This document shows positions 25,812 through 38,774 of a stretch of 64,000 bases of DNA, piece by piece. The notes under the pieces were generated by a model, which searched no databases, was not told where the DNA came from, and saw only the letters and a list, made by a program, of their open reading frames with translations. How positions within the stretch are numbered: position 1 is the stretch's first letter; each line of letters starts with the position of its first letter. Source of the stretch: Clusia tigrina (lineage: Eukaryota; Arthropoda; Insecta; Diptera; Clusiidae); assembly GCA_920105625.2 (NCBI GenBank), contig OV050031.1:51478205-51542204 (forward strand), given 5' to 3'. Made by a program: the position numbers and the translations under genes.

Positions 25812-28059
25812 TTTTATACTGTGCGTAATATAACTATCAAAGTTTTCAAAATTTAAATGCTGTAATTTTTTATTGGTGCGTCATACGACTTTAAAATTTT
25901 GTGACAATAAAGTACTATTTGTCAATTTGAGATATCGGTATAACAGTGCGGCCCTTGAGTAAAAAATGAAACACTGATGCAACTATAAAATTCGCTAACT
26001 TTTATCCTGTGCGTAATATAACTATCACAGTTTGCAACATTGAAATGCTGTAACTTTTTACTGGAACGTAATTAGACGTTGAAATTTTGTGACAATAATG
26101 CACTATTGCCATTTTGAGATATCGGTGTAACAGTGCTAACCTTGAGTAATAAGTGAAACACTGATGCAACTACAAAATTCACTAACTTTTATACGGTGAG
26201 TAATATAACTATCAAAGTTTGCAACATTGAAATGTTGTAACGTTTTACTGGTGCGTCATAAGACCTTGAAATTTTGTGACAATAATGTACTATTGTCAAT
26301 TCGAGATATCGGTATAACAGTGCTACCCTTGAGTAAAAATGAAACACTGATGAAACTTCAAAATTCACTAACTTTTATACTGTGCGTAATATAACTATCA
26401 AAGTTTGCAACATTGAAATGCTGTAACTTTTTACTGGTGCGCCATAAGAACTTGAAATTTTGTGACAATAAAGTACTATTGTCAATTTGAAATATCGGTA
26501 AAACAGTGCTACCCTTCAGTAAAAAATGAAACACTGATGCAACTTCAAAATTCACTAACTTTTATACTGTGCGTAATATAACTATCAAAGTTTGCAATAT
26601 TGAAATGCTGTAACTTTTTACTGGAGTGCCATAAGACCTTTAAATTTTGTGACAATAATGTACTATTGTCAATTCGAGATATCGGTATAACAGTGCTACC
26701 CTCGAGTAAAAATGAAACACTGATGAAACTTAAAAATTCACTAACTTTTATACTGTGTGTAATATAACTATCAAAGTTTGCAGCATTCAAATGCTGTAAC
26801 TTTTTACTGGTGCGCCATAAGAACTTGAAATTTTGTGACAATAAAGTACTATTGTCAATTTGAAATATCGGTAAAACAGTGCTACCCTTCAGTAAAAAAT
26901 GAAACACTGATGCAACTTCAAAATTCACTAACTTTTATACTGTGCGTAATATAACTATCAAAGTTTGCAATATTGAAATGCTGTAACTTTTTACTGGAGC
27001 GTCATAAGACCTTGAAATTTTGTGACAATAAAGTTCTATTGTTAATTTAAAATATCGGTATAACAGTGCTACCCTTGAGTAAAAAATGAAACACTGATGC
27101 AACTACAAAATTCACTAACTTTTATACTGTGCGTAATATAATTATCAAAGATTTCAAAATTTAAATGCTGTAATTTTTTATTGGTGCGTCATACGACTTT
27201 AAAATTTTGTGACAATAAAGTACTATTTGTCAATTTGAGATATCGGTATAGCAGTGCGGCCCTTGAGTAAAAAAATGAAACACTGATGCAACTATAAAAT
27301 TCGCTAACTTTTATCCTGTGCGTAATATAACTATCACAGTTTGCAACATTGAAATGCTGTAACTTTTTACTGGAACGTAATTAGACCTTGAAATTTTGTG
27401 ACAATAATGCACTATTGTCATTTTGAGATATCGGTGTAACAGTGCTAACCTTGAGTAATAAGTGAAACACTGATGCAACTACAAAATTCACTAACTTTTA
27501 TACGGTGAGTAATATAACTATCAAAGTTTGCAACATTGAAATGCTGTAACTTTTTACTGGTGCGTCATAAGACCTTGAAATTTTGTGACAATAATGTACT
27601 ATTGTCAATTCGAGATATCGGTATAACAGTGCTACCCTTGAGTAAAAATGAAACACTGATGAAACTTCAAAATTCACTCACTTTTATACTGTGCGTAATA
27701 TAACTATCAAAGTTTGCAACATTGAAAGGCTGTAACTTTTACTGGTGCTTTATAAGAGCTTGAAATTTTGTGACAATAAGGTACCATTGTCAATTGGAGA
27801 TATCGGTATAACAGTGCTACCCTTGAGTAAAAATGAAACTTTGATGAAACTTCAAAATTCACTAACTTTTAACCTGTGCGTAATATAACTATCAAAGTTT
27901 GCAACATTGAAATGCTGTAACTTTTTACTGGTTCTATGAAGTAAACCTCAAAATTTTGTAACAAAAAAAAAACTATTATTGTCAATTTGAAATATCGGTA
28001 AAACAGTGTTACCCTTGTGTAGAAAATGAAACACTGATGCAACTACAAAATTCACTAAC
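25812..28059. repeat. Transition unit: C-D-E-A'-Y-A-(B/H)-C-D-E-F-G
   Basis: G-to-G spacing is 2248 bp (25679 to 27927), twelve monomers. The unit opens with a G-to-C junction near 25838-25845, skipping X, B and H. Its second half is the first example of the H-less order that dominates to the right: the B monomer near 27040 ends with the H-type tail 'cagtgctacccttgag', and C has 'aaagatttcaaaat' instead of 'aaagttttcaaaat'. It is therefore the left edge of a distinct sub-array. Confidence 0.87.
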
Positions 28060-31000
28060 TTTTATACTGTGCGTAATATAACTATCAAAGTTTGCAATAT
28101 TGAAATGCTGTAACTTTTTACTGGAGTGCCATAAGACCTTTAAATTTTGTGACAATAATGTACTATTGTCAATTCGAGATATCGGTATAACAGTGCTACC
28201 CTCGAGTAAAAATGAAACACTGATGAAACTTAAAAATTCACTAACTTTTATACTGTGTGTAATATAACTATCAAAGTTTGCAGCATTCAAATGCTGTAAC
28301 TTTTTACTGGTGCGCCATAAGAACTTGAAATTTTGTGACAATAAAGTACTATTGTCAATTTGAAATATCGGTAAAACAGTGCTACCCTTCAGTAAAAAAT
28401 GAAACACTGATGCAACTTCAAAATTCACTAACTTTTATACTGTGCGTAATATAACTATCAAAGTTTGCAATATTGAAATGCTGTAACTTTTTACTGGAGC
28501 GTCATAAGACCTTGAAATTTTGTGACAATAAAGTTCTATTGTTAATTTAAAATATCGGTATAACAGTGCTACCCTTGAGTAAAAAATGAAACACTGATGC
28601 AACTACAAAATTCACTAACTTTTATACTGTGCGTAATATAATTATCAAAGATTTCAAAATTTAAATGCTGTAATTTTTTATTGGTGCGTCATACGACTTT
28701 AAAATTTTGTGACAATAAAGTACTATTTGTCAATTTGAGATATCGGTATAGCAGTGCGGCCCTTGAGAAAAAAATGAAACACTGATGCAACTATAAAATT
28801 CGCTAACTTTTATCCTGTGCGTAATATAACTATCACAGTTTGCAACATTGAAATGCTGTAACTTTTTACTGGAACGTAATTAGACCTTGAAATTTTGTGA
28901 CAATAATGCACTATTGTCATTTTGAGATATCGGTGTAACAGTGCTAACCTTGAGTAATAAGTGAAACACTGATGCAACTACAAAATTCACTAACTTTTAT
29001 ACGGTGAGTAATATAACTATAAAAGTTTGCAACATTGAAATGCTGTAACTTTTTACTGGTGCGTCATAAGACCTTGAAATTTTGTGACAATAATGTACTA
29101 TTGTCAATTCGAGATATCGGTATAACAGTGCTACCCTTGAGTAAAAATGAAACACTGATGAAACTTCAAAATTCACTCACTTTTATACTGTGCGTAATAT
29201 AACTATCAAAGTTTGCAACATTGAAAGGCTGTAACTTTTACTGGTGCTTTATAAGAGCTTGAAATTTTGTGACAATAAGGTACCATTGTCAATTGGAGAT
29301 ATCGGTATAACAGTGCTACCCTTGAGTAAAAATGAAACTTTGATGAAACTTCAAAATTCACTAACTTTTAACCTGTGCGTAATATAACTATCAAAGTTTG
29401 CAACATTGAAATGTTGTAACTTTTTACTGGTTCTATGAAGTAAACCTCAAAATTTTGTAACAAAAAAAAAACTATTATTGTCAATTTGAAATATCGGTAA
29501 AACAGTGTTACCCTTGTGTAGAAAATGAAACACTGATGCAACTACAAAATTCACTAACTTTTATACTGTGCGTAATATAACTATCAAAGTTTGCAACATT
29601 GAAATGCTGTAACTTTTTACTGGTTCTATGAAGTAAACCTCAAAATTTTGTAACAAAAAAAAAAACTATTATTGTCAATTTGAAATATCGGTAAAACAGT
29701 GTTACCCTTGTGTAGAAAATGAAACACTGATGCAACTACAAAATTCACTAACTTTTATACTGTGCGTAATATAACTATCAAAGTTTGCAACATTGAAAGG
29801 CTGTAACTTTTACAGGTGCTTTATAAGAGCTTGAAATTTTGTGACAATAAGGTACCATTGTCAATTGGAGACACGGTATAACAGTGCTACCCTTGAGTAA
29901 AAATGAAACTTTGATGAAACTTCAAAATTCACTAACTTTTAACCTGTGCGTAATATAACTATCAAAGTTTGCAACATTGAAATGCTGTAACTTTTTACTG
30001 GTTTTATGAAGTAAACCTAAAAATTTTGTAACAAAAAAAAAACTATTATTGTCAATTTGAAATATCGGTAAAACAGTGTTACCCTTGTGTAGAAAATGAA
30101 ACACTGATGCAACTACAAAATTCACTAACTTTTATACTGTGCGTAATATAACTATCAAAGTTTGCAACATTGAAATGCTGTAACTTTTTACTGGTGCGCC
30201 ATAAGAACTTGAAATTTTGTGACAATAAAGTACTATTGTCAATTTGAAATATCGGTAAAACAGTGCTACCCTTCAGTAAAAAATGAAACACTGATGCAAC
30301 TTCAAAATTCACTAACTTTTATACTGTGCGTAATATAACTATCAAAGTTTGCAATATTGAAATGCTGTAACTTTTTACTGGAGTGCCATAAGACCTTTAA
30401 ATTTTGTGACAATAATGTACTATTGTCAATTCGAGATATCGGTATAACAGTGCTACCCTCGAGTAAAAATGAAACACTGATGAAACTTAAAAATTCACTA
30501 ACTTTTATACTGTGTGTAATATAACTATCAAAGTTTGCAGCATTCAAATGCTGTAACTTTTTACTGGTGCGCCATAAGAACTTGAAATTTTGTGACAATA
30601 AAGTACTATTGTCAATTTGAAATATCGGTAAAACAGTGCTACCCTTCAGTAAAAAATGAAACACTGATGCAACTTCAAAATTCACTAACTTTTATACTGT
30701 GCGTAATATAACTATCAAAGTTTGCAATATTGAAATGCTGTAACTTTTTACTGGAGCGTCATAAGACCTTGAAATTTTGTGACAATAAAGTTCTATTGTT
30801 AATTTAAAATATCGGTATAACAGTGCTACCCTTGAGTAAAAAATGAAACACTGATGCAACTACAAAATTCACTAACTTTTATACTGTGCGTAATATAATT
30901 ATCAAAGATTTCAAAATTTAAATGCTGTAATTTTTTATTGGTGCGTCATACGACTTTAAAATTTTGTGACAATAAAGTACTATTTGTCAATTTGAGATAT

Positions 31001-31816
31001 CGGTATAGCAGTGCGGCCCTTGAGTAAAAAAATGAAACACTGATGCAACTATAAAATTCGCTAACTTTTATCCTGTGCGTAATATAACTATCACAGTTTG
31101 CAACATTGAAATGCTGTAACTTTTTACTGGAACGTAATTAGACCTTGAAATTTTGTGACAATAATGCACTATTGTCATTTTGAGATATCGGTGTAACAGT
31201 GCTAACCTTGAGTAATAAGTGAAACACTGATGCAACTACAAAATTCACTAACTTTTATACGGTGAGTAATATAACTATCAAAGTTTGCAACATTGAAATG
31301 CTGTAACTTTTTACTGGTGCGTCATAAGACCTTGAAATTTTGTGACAATAATGTACTATTGTCAATTCGAGATATCGGTATAACAGTGCTACCCTTGAGT
31401 AAAAATGAAACACTGATGAAACTTCAAAATTCACTCACTTTTATACTGTGCGTAATATAACTATCAAAGTTTGCAACATTGAAAGGCTGTAACTTTTACT
31501 GGTGCTTTATAAGAGCTTGAAATTTTGTGACAATAAGGTACCATTGTCAATTGGAGATATCGGTATAACAGTGCTACCCTTGAGTAAAAATGAAACTTTG
31601 ATGAAACTTCAAAATTCACTAACTTTTAACCTGTGCGTAATATAACTATCAAAGTTTGCAACATTGAAATGCTGTAACTTTTTACTGGTTTTATGAAGTA
31701 AACCTAAAAATTTTGTAACAAAAAAAAAACTATTATTGTCAATTTGAAATATCGGTAAAACAGTGTTACCCTTGTGTAGAAAATGAAACACTGATGCAAC
31801 TACAAAATTCACTAAC
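28060..31816. repeat. 3757-bp super-unit, copy 1
   Basis: Composed of Y-A-B/H-C-D-E-F-G (28060-29558, about 1.5 kb), an extra G (29559-29752, 193 bp), a variant F'-G pair (29753-30129) and the 9-mer A'-Y-A-B/H-C-D-E-F-G (30130-31816, 1687 bp). F' is marked by 'ggagacacgg' in place of 'ggagatatcgg' and by 'cttttacaggtgc'. The same four-part composition recurs at 38775-42531 at an offset of 10,715 bp. Confidence 0.88.
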
Positions 31817-33503
31817 TTTTATACTGTGCGTAATATAACTATCAAAGTTTGCAACATTGAAATGCTGTAACTTTTTACTGGTGCGCCATAAGAACTTGAA
31901 ATTTTGTGACAATAAAGTACTATTGTCAATTTGAAATATCGGTAAAACAGTGCTACCCTTCAGTAAAAAATGAAACACTGATGCAACTTCAAAATTCACT
32001 AACTTTTATACTGTGCGTAATATAACTATCAAAGTTTGCAATATTGAAATGCTGTAACTTTTTACTGGAGTGCCATAAGACCTTTAAATTTTGTGACAAT
32101 AATGTACTATTGTCAATTCGAGATATCGGTATAACAGTGCTACCCTCGAGTAAAAATGAAACACTGATGAAACTTAAAAATTCACTAACTTTTATACTGT
32201 GTGTAATATAACTATCAAAGTTTGCAGCATTCAAATGCTGTAACTTTTTACTGGTGCGCCATAAGAACTTGAAATTTTGTGACAATAAAGTACTATTGTC
32301 AATTTGAAATATCGGTAAAACAGTGCTACCCTTCAGTAAAAAATGAAACACTGATGCAACTTCAAAATTCACTAACTTTTATACTGTGCGTAATATAACT
32401 ATCAAAGTTTGCAATATTGAAATGCTGTAACTTTTTACTGGAGCGTCATAAGACCTTGAAATTTTGTGACAATAAAGTTCTATTGTTAATTTAAAATATC
32501 GGTATAACAGTGCTACCCTTGAGTAAAAAATGAAACACTGATGCAACTACAAAATTCACTAACTTTTATACTGTGCGTAATATAATTATCAAAGATTTCA
32601 AAATTTAAATGCTGTAATTTTTTATTGGTGCGTCATACGACTTTAAAATTTTGTGACAATAAAGTACTATTTGTCAATTTGAGATATCGGTATAGCAGTG
32701 CGGCCCTTGAGTAAAAAAATGAAACACTGATGCAACTATAAAATTCGCTAACTTTTATCCTGTGCGTAATATAACTATCACAGTTTGCAACATTGAAATG
32801 CTGTAACTTTTTACTGGAACGTAATTAGACCTTGAAATTTTGTGACAATAATGCACTATTGTCATTTTGAGATATCGGTGTAACAGTGCTAACCTTGAGT
32901 AATAAGTGAAACACTGATGCAACTACAAAATTCACTAACTTTTATACGGTGAGTAATATAACTATCAAAGTTTGCAACATTGAAATGCTGTAACTTTTTA
33001 CTGGTGCGTCATAAGACCTTGAAATTTTGTGACAATAATGTACTATTGTCAATTCGAGATATCGATATAACAGTGCTACCCTTGAGTAAAAATGAAACAC
33101 TGATGAAACTTCAAAATTCACTCACTTTTATACTGTGCGTAATATAACTATCAAAGTTTGCAACATTGAAAGGCTGTAACTTTTACTGGTGCTTTATAAG
33201 AGCTTGAAATTTTGTGACAATAAGGTACCATTGTCAATTGGAGATATCGGTATAACAGTGCTACCCTTGAGTAAAAATGAAACTTTGATGAAACTTCAAA
33301 ATTCACTAACTTTTAACCTGTGCGTAATATAACTATCAAAGTTTGCAACATTGAAATGCTGTAACTTTTTACTGGTTCTATGAAGTAAACCTCAAAATTT
33401 TGTAACAAAAAAAAAACTATTATTGTCAATTTGAAATATCGGTAAAACAGTGTTACCCTTGTGTAGAAAATGAAACACTGATGCAACTACAAAATTCACT
33501 AAC
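31817..33503. repeat. 9-monomer H-less HOR (1687 bp)
   Basis: Order A'-Y-A-B/H-C-D-E-F-G, with G 'actggtt' at 31684 and 33371. It is a near-exact tandem copy of the 1687-bp segment to its left; one visible change is 'atcgatataac' near 33061. G switches here from 'ggttttatg' to 'ggttctatg'. Confidence 0.88.
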
Positions 33504-34630
33504 TTTTATACTGTGCGTAATATAACTATCAAAGTTTGCAATATTGAAATGCTGTAACTTTTTACTGGAGTGCCATAAGACCTTTAAATTTTGTGACAAT
33601 AATGTACTATTGTCAATTCGAGATATCGGTATAACAGTGCTACCCTCGAGTAAAAATGAAACACTGATGAAACTTAAAAATTCACTAACTTTTATACTGT
33701 GTGTAATATAACTATCAAAGTTTGCAGCATTCAAATGCTGTAACTTTTTACTGGTGCGCCATAAGAACTTGAAATTTTGTGACAATAAAGTACTATTGTC
33801 AATTTGAAATATCGGTAAAACAGTGCTACCCTTCAGTAAAAAATGAAACACTGATGCAACTTCAAAATTCACTAACTTTTATACTGTGCGTAATATAACT
33901 ATCAAAGTTTGCAATATTGAAATGCTGTAACTTTTTACTGGAGCGTCATAAGACCTTGAAATTTTGTGACAATAAAGTTCTATTGTTAATTTAAAATATC
34001 GGTATAACAGTGCTACCCTTGAGTAAAAAATGAAACACTGATGCAACTACAAAATTCACTAACTTTTATACTGTGCGTAATATAATTATCAAAGATTTCA
34101 AAATTTAAATGCTGTAATTTTTTATTGGTGCGTCATACGACTTTAAAATTTTGTGACAATAAAGTACTATTTGTCAATTTGAGATATCGGTATAGCAGTG
34201 CGGCCCTTGAGTAAAAAAATGAAACACTGATGCAACTATAAAATTCGCTAACTTTTATACTGTGCGTAATATAACTATCAAAGTTTGCAACATTGAAAGG
34301 CTGTAACTTTTACTGGTGCTTTATAAGAGCTTGAAATTTTGTGACAATAAGGTACCATTGTCAATTGGAGATATCGGTATAACAGTGCTACCCTTGAGTA
34401 AAAATGAAACTTTGATGAAACTTCAAAATTCACTAACTTTTAACCTGTGCGTAATATAACTATCAAAGTTTGCAACATTGAAATGCTGTAACTTTTTACT
34501 GGTTCTATGAAGTAAACCTCAAAATTTTGTAACAAAAAAAAAACTATTATTGTCAATTTGAAATATCGGTAAAACAGTGTTACCCTTGTGTAGAAAATGA
34601 AACACTGATGCAACTACAAAATTCACTAAC
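33504..34630. repeat. 6-monomer deletion derivative Y-A-B/H-C-F-G (1127 bp)
   Basis: The D and E monomers are missing. The junction lies near 34250-34259, where a C-to-D boundary ('aattcgctaac') is followed by 'ttttatactgtgcg' and the body of F ('aaaggctg'). G-to-G spacing is 1127 bp (33371 to 34498), equal to six monomers. Confidence 0.87.
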
Positions 34631-36517
34631 TTTTATACTGTGCGTAATATAACTATCAAAGTTTGCAATATTGAAATGCTGTAACTTTTTACTGGAGTGC
34701 CATAAGACCTTTAAATTTTGTGACAATAATGTACTATTGTCAATTCGAGATATCGGTATAACAGTGCTACCCTCGAGTAAAAATGAAACACTGATGAAAC
34801 TTAAAAATTCACTAACTTTTATACTGTGTGTAATATAACTATCAAAGTTTGCAGCATTCAAATGCTGTAACTTTTTACTGGTGCGCCATAAGAACTTGAA
34901 ATTTTGTGACAATAAAGTACTATTGTCAATTTGAAATATCGGTAAAACAGTGCTACCCTTCAGTAAAAAATGAAACACTGATGCAACTTCAAAATTCACT
35001 AACTTTTATACTGTGCGTAATATAACTATCAAAGTTTGCAATATTGAAATGCTGTAACTTTTTACTGGAGCGTCATAAGACCTTGAAATTTTGTGACAAT
35101 AAAGTTCTATTGTTAATTTAAAATATCGGTATAACAGTGCTACCCTTGAGTAAAAAATGAAACACTGATGCAACTACAAAATTCACTAACTTTTATACTG
35201 TGCGTAATATAACTATCAAAGTTTGCAACATTGAAATGCTGTAACTTTTTACTGGTTCTATGAAGTAAACCTCAAAATTTTGTAACAAAAAAAAAACTAT
35301 TATTGTCAATTTGAAATATCGGTAAAACAGTGTTACCCTTGTGTAGAAAATGAAACACTGATGCAACTACAAAATTCACTAACTTTTATACTGTGCGTAA
35401 TATAACTATCAAAGTTTGCAACATTGAAATGCTGTAACTTTTTACTGGTTCTATGAAGTAAACCTCAAAATTTTGTAACAAAAAAAAAACTATTATTGTC
35501 AATTTGAAATATCGGTAAAACAGTGTTACCCTTGTGTAGAAAATGAAACACTGATGCAACTACAAAATTCACTAACTTTTATACTGTGCGTAATATAACT
35601 ATCAAAGTTTGCAACATTGAAAGGCTGTAACTTTTACTGGTGCTTTATAAGAGCTTGAAATTTTGTGACAATAAGGTACCATTGTCAATTGGAGACACGG
35701 TATAACAGTGCTACCCTTGAGTAAAAATGAAACTTTGATGAAACTTCAAAATTCACTAACTTTTAACCTGTGCGTAATATAACTATCAAAGTTTGCAACA
35801 TTGAAATGCTGTAACTTTTTACTGGTTTTATGAAGTAAACCTAAAAATTTTGTAACAAAAAAAAAACTATTATTGTCAATTTGAAATATCGGTAAAACAG
35901 TGTTACCCTTGTGTAGAAAATGAAACACTGATGCAACTACAAAATTCACTAACTTTTATACTGTGCGTAATATAACTATCAAAGTTTGCAACATTGAAAT
36001 GCTGTAACTTTTTACTGGTGCGCCATAAGAACTTGAAATTTTGTGACAATAAAGTACTATTGTCAATTCGAGATATCGGTATAACAGTGCTACCCTTGAG
36101 TAAAAATGAAACACTGATGAAACTTCAAAATTCACTCACTTTTATACTGTGCGTAATATAACTATCAAAGTTTGCAACATTGAAAGGCTGTAACTTTTAC
36201 TGGTGCTTTATAAGAGCTTGAAATTTTGTGACAATAAGGTACCATTGTCAATTGGAGATATCGGTATAACAGTGCTACCCTTGAGTAAAAATGAAACTTT
36301 GATGAAACTTCAAAATTCACTAACTTTTAACCTGTGCGTAATATAACTATCAAAGTTTGCAACATTGAAATGCTGTAACTTTTTACTGGTTCTATGAAGT
36401 AAACCTCAAAATTTTGTAACAAAAAAAAAACTATTATTGTCAATTTGAAATATCGGGAAAACAGTGTTACCCTTGTGTAGAAAATGAAACACTGATGCAA
36501 CTACAAAATTCACTAAC
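34631..36517. repeat. Deletion-rich HOR cluster (4-mer, G, F'-G, 3-mer)
   Basis: Four short units read from G spacing: Y-A-B/H-G (34631-35383, 753 bp), G alone (35384-35576, 193 bp), F'-G (35577-35953, 377 bp) and A'/E-F-G (35954-36517, 564 bp). The last opens with a hybrid near 36050-36070, where an A' left half joins the E tail 'caattcgag'. This is the most rearranged stretch of the central domain. Confidence 0.85.
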
Positions 36518-38774
36518 TTTTATACTGTGCGTAATATAACTATCAAAGTTTGCAACATTGAAATGCTGTAACTTTTTACTGGTTCTATGAAGTAAACCTC
36601 AAAATTTTGTAACAAAAAAAAAACTATTATTGTCAATTTGAAATATCGGTAAAACAGTGTTACCCTTGTGTAGAAAATGAAACACTGATGCAACTACAAA
36701 ATTCACTAACTTTTATACTGTGCGTAATATAACTATCAAAGTTTGCAACATTGAAAGGCTGTAACTTTTACAGGTGCTTTATAAGAGCTTGAAATTTTGT
36801 GACAATAAGGTACCATTGTCAATTGGAGACACGGTATAACAGTGCTACCCTTGAGTAAAAATGAAACTTTGATGAAACTTCAAAATTCACTAACTTTTAA
36901 CCTGTGCGTAATATAACTATCAAAGTTTGCAACATTGAAATGCTGTAACTTTTTACTGGTTTTATGAAGTAAACCTAAAAATTTTGTAACAAAAAAAAAA
37001 CTATTATTGTCAATTTGAAATATCGGTAAAACAGTGTTACCCTTGTGTAGAAAATGAAACACTGATGCAACTACAAAATTCACTAACTTTTATACTGTGC
37101 GTAATATAACTATCAAAGTTTGCAACATTGAAATGCTGTAAATTTTTACTGGTGCGCCATAAGAACTTGAAATTTTGTGACAATAAAGTACTATTGTCAA
37201 TTTGAAATATCGGTAAAACAGTGCTACCCTTCAGTAAAAAATGAAACACTGATGCAACTTCAAAATTCACTAACTTTTATACTGTGCGTAATATAACTAT
37301 CAAAGTTTGCAATATTGAAATGCTGTAACTTTTTACTGGAGTGCCATAAGACCTTTAAATTTTGTGACAATAATGTACTATTGTCAATTCGAGATATCGG
37401 TATAACAGTGCTACCCTCGAGTAAAAATGAAACACTGATGAAACTTAAAAATTCACTAACTTTTATACTGTGTGTAATATAACTATCAAAGTTTGCAGCA
37501 TTCAAATGCTGTAACTTTTTACTGGTGCGCCATAAGAACTTGAAATTTTGTGACAATAAAGTACTATTGTCAATTTGAAATATCGGTAAAACAGTGCTAC
37601 CCTTCAGTAAAAAATGAAACACTGATGCAACTTCAAAATTCACTAACTTTTATACTGTGCGTAATATAACTATCAAAGTTTGCAATATTGAAATGCTGTA
37701 ACTTTTTACTGGAGCGTCATAAGACCTTGAAATTTTGTGACAATAAAGTTCTATTGTTAATTTAAAATATCGGTATAACAGTGCTACCCTTGAGTAAAAA
37801 ATGAAACACTGATGCAACTACAAAATTCACTAACTTTTATACTGTGCGTAATATAATTATCAAAGATTTCAAAATTTAAATGCTGTAATTTTTTATTGGT
37901 GCGTCATACGACTTTAAAATTTTGTGACAATAAAGTACTATTTGTCAATTTGAGATATCGGTATAGCAGTGCGGCCCTTGAGTAAAAAAATGAAACACTG
38001 ATGCAACTATAAAATTCGCTAACTTTTATCCTGTGCGTAATATAACTATCACAGTTTGCAACATTGAAATGCTGTAACTTTTTACTGGAACGTAATTAGA
38101 CCTTGAAATTTTGTGACAATAATGCACTATTGTCATTTTGAGATATCGGTGTAACAGTGCTAACCTTGAGTAATAAGTGAAACACTGATGCAACTACAAA
38201 ATTCACTAACTTTTATACGGTGAGTAATATAACTATCAAAGTTTGCAACATTGAAATGCTGTAACTTTTTACTGGTGCGTCATAAGACCTTGAAATTTTG
38301 TGACAATAATGTACTATTGTCAATTCGAGATATCGGTATAACAGTGCTACCCTTGAGTAAAAATGAAACACTGATGAAACTTCAAAATTCACTCACTTTT
38401 ATACTGTGCGTAATATAACTATCAAAGTTTGCAACATTGAAAGGCTGTAACTTTTACTGGTGCTTTATAAGAGCTTGAAATTTTGTGACAATTAGGTACC
38501 ATTGTCAATTGGAGATATCGGTATAACAGTGCTACCCTTGAGTAAAAATGAAACTTTGATGAAACTTCAAAATTCACTAACTTTTAACCTGTGCGTAATA
38601 TAACTATCAAAGTTTGCAACATTGAAATGCTGTAACTTTTTACTGGTTCTATGAAGTAAACCTCAAAATTTTGTAACAAAAAAAAAACTATTATTGTCAA
38701 TTTGAAATATCGGTAAAACAGTGTTACCCTTGTGTAGAAAATGAAACACTGATGCAACTACAAAATTCACTAAC
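36518..38774. repeat. G, F'-G and 9-mer HOR
   Basis: Contains G (36518-36710), F'-G (36711-37087) and the 1687-bp 9-mer (37088-38774). Apart from single bases (such as 'gtaaattttt' near 37140 and 'aattagg' near 38491) it repeats the last three parts of the 3757-bp super-unit. Together with the 1500-bp 8-mer that follows, it also gives a 3757-bp period. Confidence 0.87.

Noticed and set aside
28009..28428. Minus-strand open frame of 139 codons and its many relatives as protein-coding genes
   Set aside because: They are products of the satellite: the peptide repeats every 62 residues, start and stop positions move with monomer length, and I recognise no domain, signal or gene context.
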